A stretch of DNA of 6,546 bases from Candidatus Uhrbacteria bacterium (lineage in GTDB: Bacteria > Patescibacteriota > Patescibacteriia > UBA9934 > UBA9568), in the NCBI GenBank assembly GCA_003497135.1, contig DNKR01000017.1, forward strand, positions 1-6,546. The letters are read 5' to 3'. Shown here in pieces: positions 5,420 through 6,546 of the stretch; position 1 is the stretch's first letter; every line of letters starts with the position of its first letter. The notes beneath the pieces are model-generated. The model was not told the DNA's origin. It did not search any database and saw only the letters and a program-made list of their open reading frames with translations. The translations under genes and the position numbers were made by a program.

Positions 5420-6271
5420 TTATATCCCGCCTGAATTTATATTTTTCGCGTACTTTTCCATAACATCTCGCAGAGCTTCTTTTACAGGACGCAAATGAAT
5501 TCCAAGCGCGAGCAAACGATCAGAGTTCAGAATATTGTTAGATCTAGCTTTTGACGCAAGTCCTGACTTAACAAGATCTTGTTCTGTAATCCATTCGCAC
5601 GCATGGTTTGGATCAACCAGCTCTTTATATAGATCCAAAATTTCTTTGTGTTTTATGCTGCCGGGATTCACAACATGAAAAATACCTTCTGCACGCAAAC
5701 GCATCATTTCGTAAAAAGCCGGGATCATATCATCAACAATTGTCACGGAATTTTCCACATCAGCGATTTGTTTGTATTTTGCAAGCTTGTTAATCAAATT
5801 TCGCTCACCTGGAACAGAATCAATCGGCATGCGTATTCGCGCTATGCAGGTATTTTTTAGCGTTGAAAGAACAAGATCAGCCGCGTATTTGCTTCGCGAA
5901 TATGTAGGTAATGGGTTGCCGAAATCATCCTCGCGCCATGCACCATCTGCGTGTTGGGACTTGCCGTAAAATATGCATCCGGAACCCATGTGCAAAAAAT
6001 AAACGCCGGATTCCTGGCATGCGCGCGCAATCATAATCGGAAGAAGCGTATTGCTAAGAATCGTCTCCATTGGGTGCTCGTCGCACCAGTCAACATTCGG
6101 CCGTCCTGTCGCCCCAGCAGCGTTAAGCACAGCGTCCGGGTTGTGCTTTCGGATCTCTTCCAAAGCGTCGGAATATGTTTCAATCATCCTATCCGAAAGA
6201 ACAGCCTCGCTTCCCCATGCGTCTTTGCACCTGTTTCCAATATATCCTTTGCCAAAAATTAGAATTTTCAT
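5420..6271 (-). CDS. RmlD-superfamily sugar-nucleotide reductase, NRS/ER-like (3,5-epimerase/4-reductase type)
   Basis: This 283-residue cytoplasmic short-chain dehydrogenase should reduce a 4-keto-6-deoxy nucleotide sugar with NAD(P)H. The Rossmann loop is GKGYIG (7-12). The catalytic triad is Ser97 in MGSGCIF, Tyr124 and Lys128 in YSRSK. Several blocks resemble, from memory, the plant and fungal bifunctional NRS/ER (UER1, and the C-terminal part of RHM) more than bacterial RmlD. They are NAAGATGRPNVDWCDEHP (50-67), SGCIFYG (97-103), ARIRMPI (144-150), NSVTIVDDMIP (174-184), FHVVNPGSIKHKEIL (198-212) and ARSNN (242-246). NRS/ER enzymes carry out both 3,5-epimerisation and 4-reduction, ending at dTDP- or UDP-rhamnose, so one gene could replace rmlC and rmlD. 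Plain RmlD-type reductase activity remains possible. The ATG at 6271 has no Shine-Dalgarno and lies 4 bp after the transposase stop. The fold call is firm; the dual activity is inference. Confidence 0.85.
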   Translation of the reverse strand: MKILIFGKGYIGNRCKDAWGSEAVLSDRMIETYSDALEEIRKHNPDAVLNAAGATGRPNVDWCDEHPMETILSNTLLPIMIARACQESGVYFLHMGSGCIFYGKSQHADGAWREDDFGNPLPTYSRSKYAADLVLSTLKNTCIARIRMPIDSVPGERNLINKLAKYKQIADVENSVTIVDDMIPAFYEMMRLRAEGIFHVVNPGSIKHKEILDLYKELVDPNHACEWITEQDLVKSGLASKARSNNILNSDRLLALGIHLRPVKEALRDVMEKYAKNINSGGI

Positions 6272-6275
6272 ATGT

Positions 6276-6546
6276 TCAGAATTCTATACCAAATTGGTTG
6301 TTTCTATCAAATTCCCAGTTAAATGGATTAGACAAAATATAATTGCGTGTTTTGTTCAATGATTCGTCATTGCGAATAATACGATCATAAAATCTTGGTT
6401 GCCAGACAAAACCAGAATCTGTTCTATTGTTAATTTCGTATGAACAACGACCCTTAAACCACCTAATCATTGTTGATAATGATTTATGTAACATTGGATT
6501 ATTTGCGCCTGTTATTCCGCCGGCATCCGCATTGGGACGTACATCC
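6276..6546 (-). CDS. REP-associated tyrosine transposase (RAYT, Y1_Tnp/IS200-like), C-terminal part
   Basis: An open frame enters from the right edge and runs 89 codons to TGA at 6278-6276; the N-terminal part, including the expected HUH metal-binding motif, is outside the window. Visible parts match the C-terminal half of the family: GITGANNPM, then MIRWFKGRCSYEIN, then VWQPRFYDRIIRNDESL, and finally TRNYILSNPFNWEFD. The Tyr in FYDRIIR is the likely catalytic nucleophile. The NP(x)2W ending is where these ~150-200-residue proteins normally stop, so this end looks intact. Such enzymes nick single-stranded DNA at REP hairpins and are thought to spread REP elements. The REP-like element at 4026-4153 is a natural candidate substrate. 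The stop lies 4 bp before the sugar reductase start, and the promoter-like sequence of that gene lies inside this frame. Confidence 0.88.
   Translation of the reverse strand, partial: DVRPNADAGGITGANNPMLHKSLSTMIRWFKGRCSYEINNRTDSGFVWQPRFYDRIIRNDESLNKTRNYILSNPFNWEFDRNNQFGIEF
6283..6310 (-). promoter_or_regulatory. Putative promoter of the sugar reductase gene, inside the transposase 3' end
   Basis: On the minus strand TTGATA (6305-6310) is followed after 16 bp by TATAGA (6283-6288), with TG one base upstream giving an extended -10. It ends 11 nt before the ATG at 6271, so the mRNA would have a leader of only ~4 nt. Read-through from the transposase gene is an alternative. Confidence 0.45.

Noticed and set aside
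5608..6362. Plus-strand open frames opposite the sugar reductase gene
   Set aside because: They are shadows of the conserved minus-strand enzyme, with no recognisable motif or ribosome binding site.

Overview
The window fits a member of the Candidate Phyla Radiation (Patescibacteria, probably Parcubacteria-like). The best clue is a ~450-residue membrane-anchored PEGA-domain protein of a type I associate with that group. Other clues are genes whose start codons sit only ~10 nt downstream of a -10 box without a Shine-Dalgarno sequence, a REP-associated transposase with REP-like palindromes, and a long-form nucleotidylyltransferase next to an NRS/ER-like sugar reductase. All complete genes end in TAA or TAG and the transposase ends in TGA, so TGA is a stop here (code 11, not code 25). 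The lineage is inferred from memory of family patterns, not from a search.

Left part (1-2520). A minus-strand gene (1-762, cut by the left edge) encodes an unrecognised N-terminal region followed by at least five near-identical 30-residue repeats. Across a 162-bp divergent intergenic region, a plus-strand gene (925-2520) encodes an NYN/LabA-type PIN-like nuclease domain with two similar winged-helix-like modules behind it. It is the only gene here with a strong Shine-Dalgarno sequence and looks richer in G+C than the others.

Middle part (2521-4200). The PEGA-domain gene (2620-3966) follows on the plus strand from its own extended -10 promoter, apparently as a near-leaderless mRNA. The convergent gap (3967-4200) holds a small hairpin, a ~128-bp REP-like palindromic element made of two inverted copies of one ~46-bp unit, and a third degenerate half copy.

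Right part (4201-6546), all on the minus strand. The end of a REP-associated tyrosine transposase (cut by the right edge) stops 4 bp before an RmlD/NRS-ER-like sugar-nucleotide reductase gene (5420-6271). A 136-bp gap with an 11-bp perfect inverted repeat separates that from a long-form RmlA-like sugar-1-phosphate nucleotidylyltransferase gene (4201-5283). The two enzymes would work on activated deoxysugars for the cell surface, rhamnose-like by family resemblance. RmlB is absent from the window and RmlC may be replaced by the NRS/ER-like protein. No intergenic stretch exceeds 300 bases, and no tRNA, rRNA, riboswitch or CRISPR array was seen.
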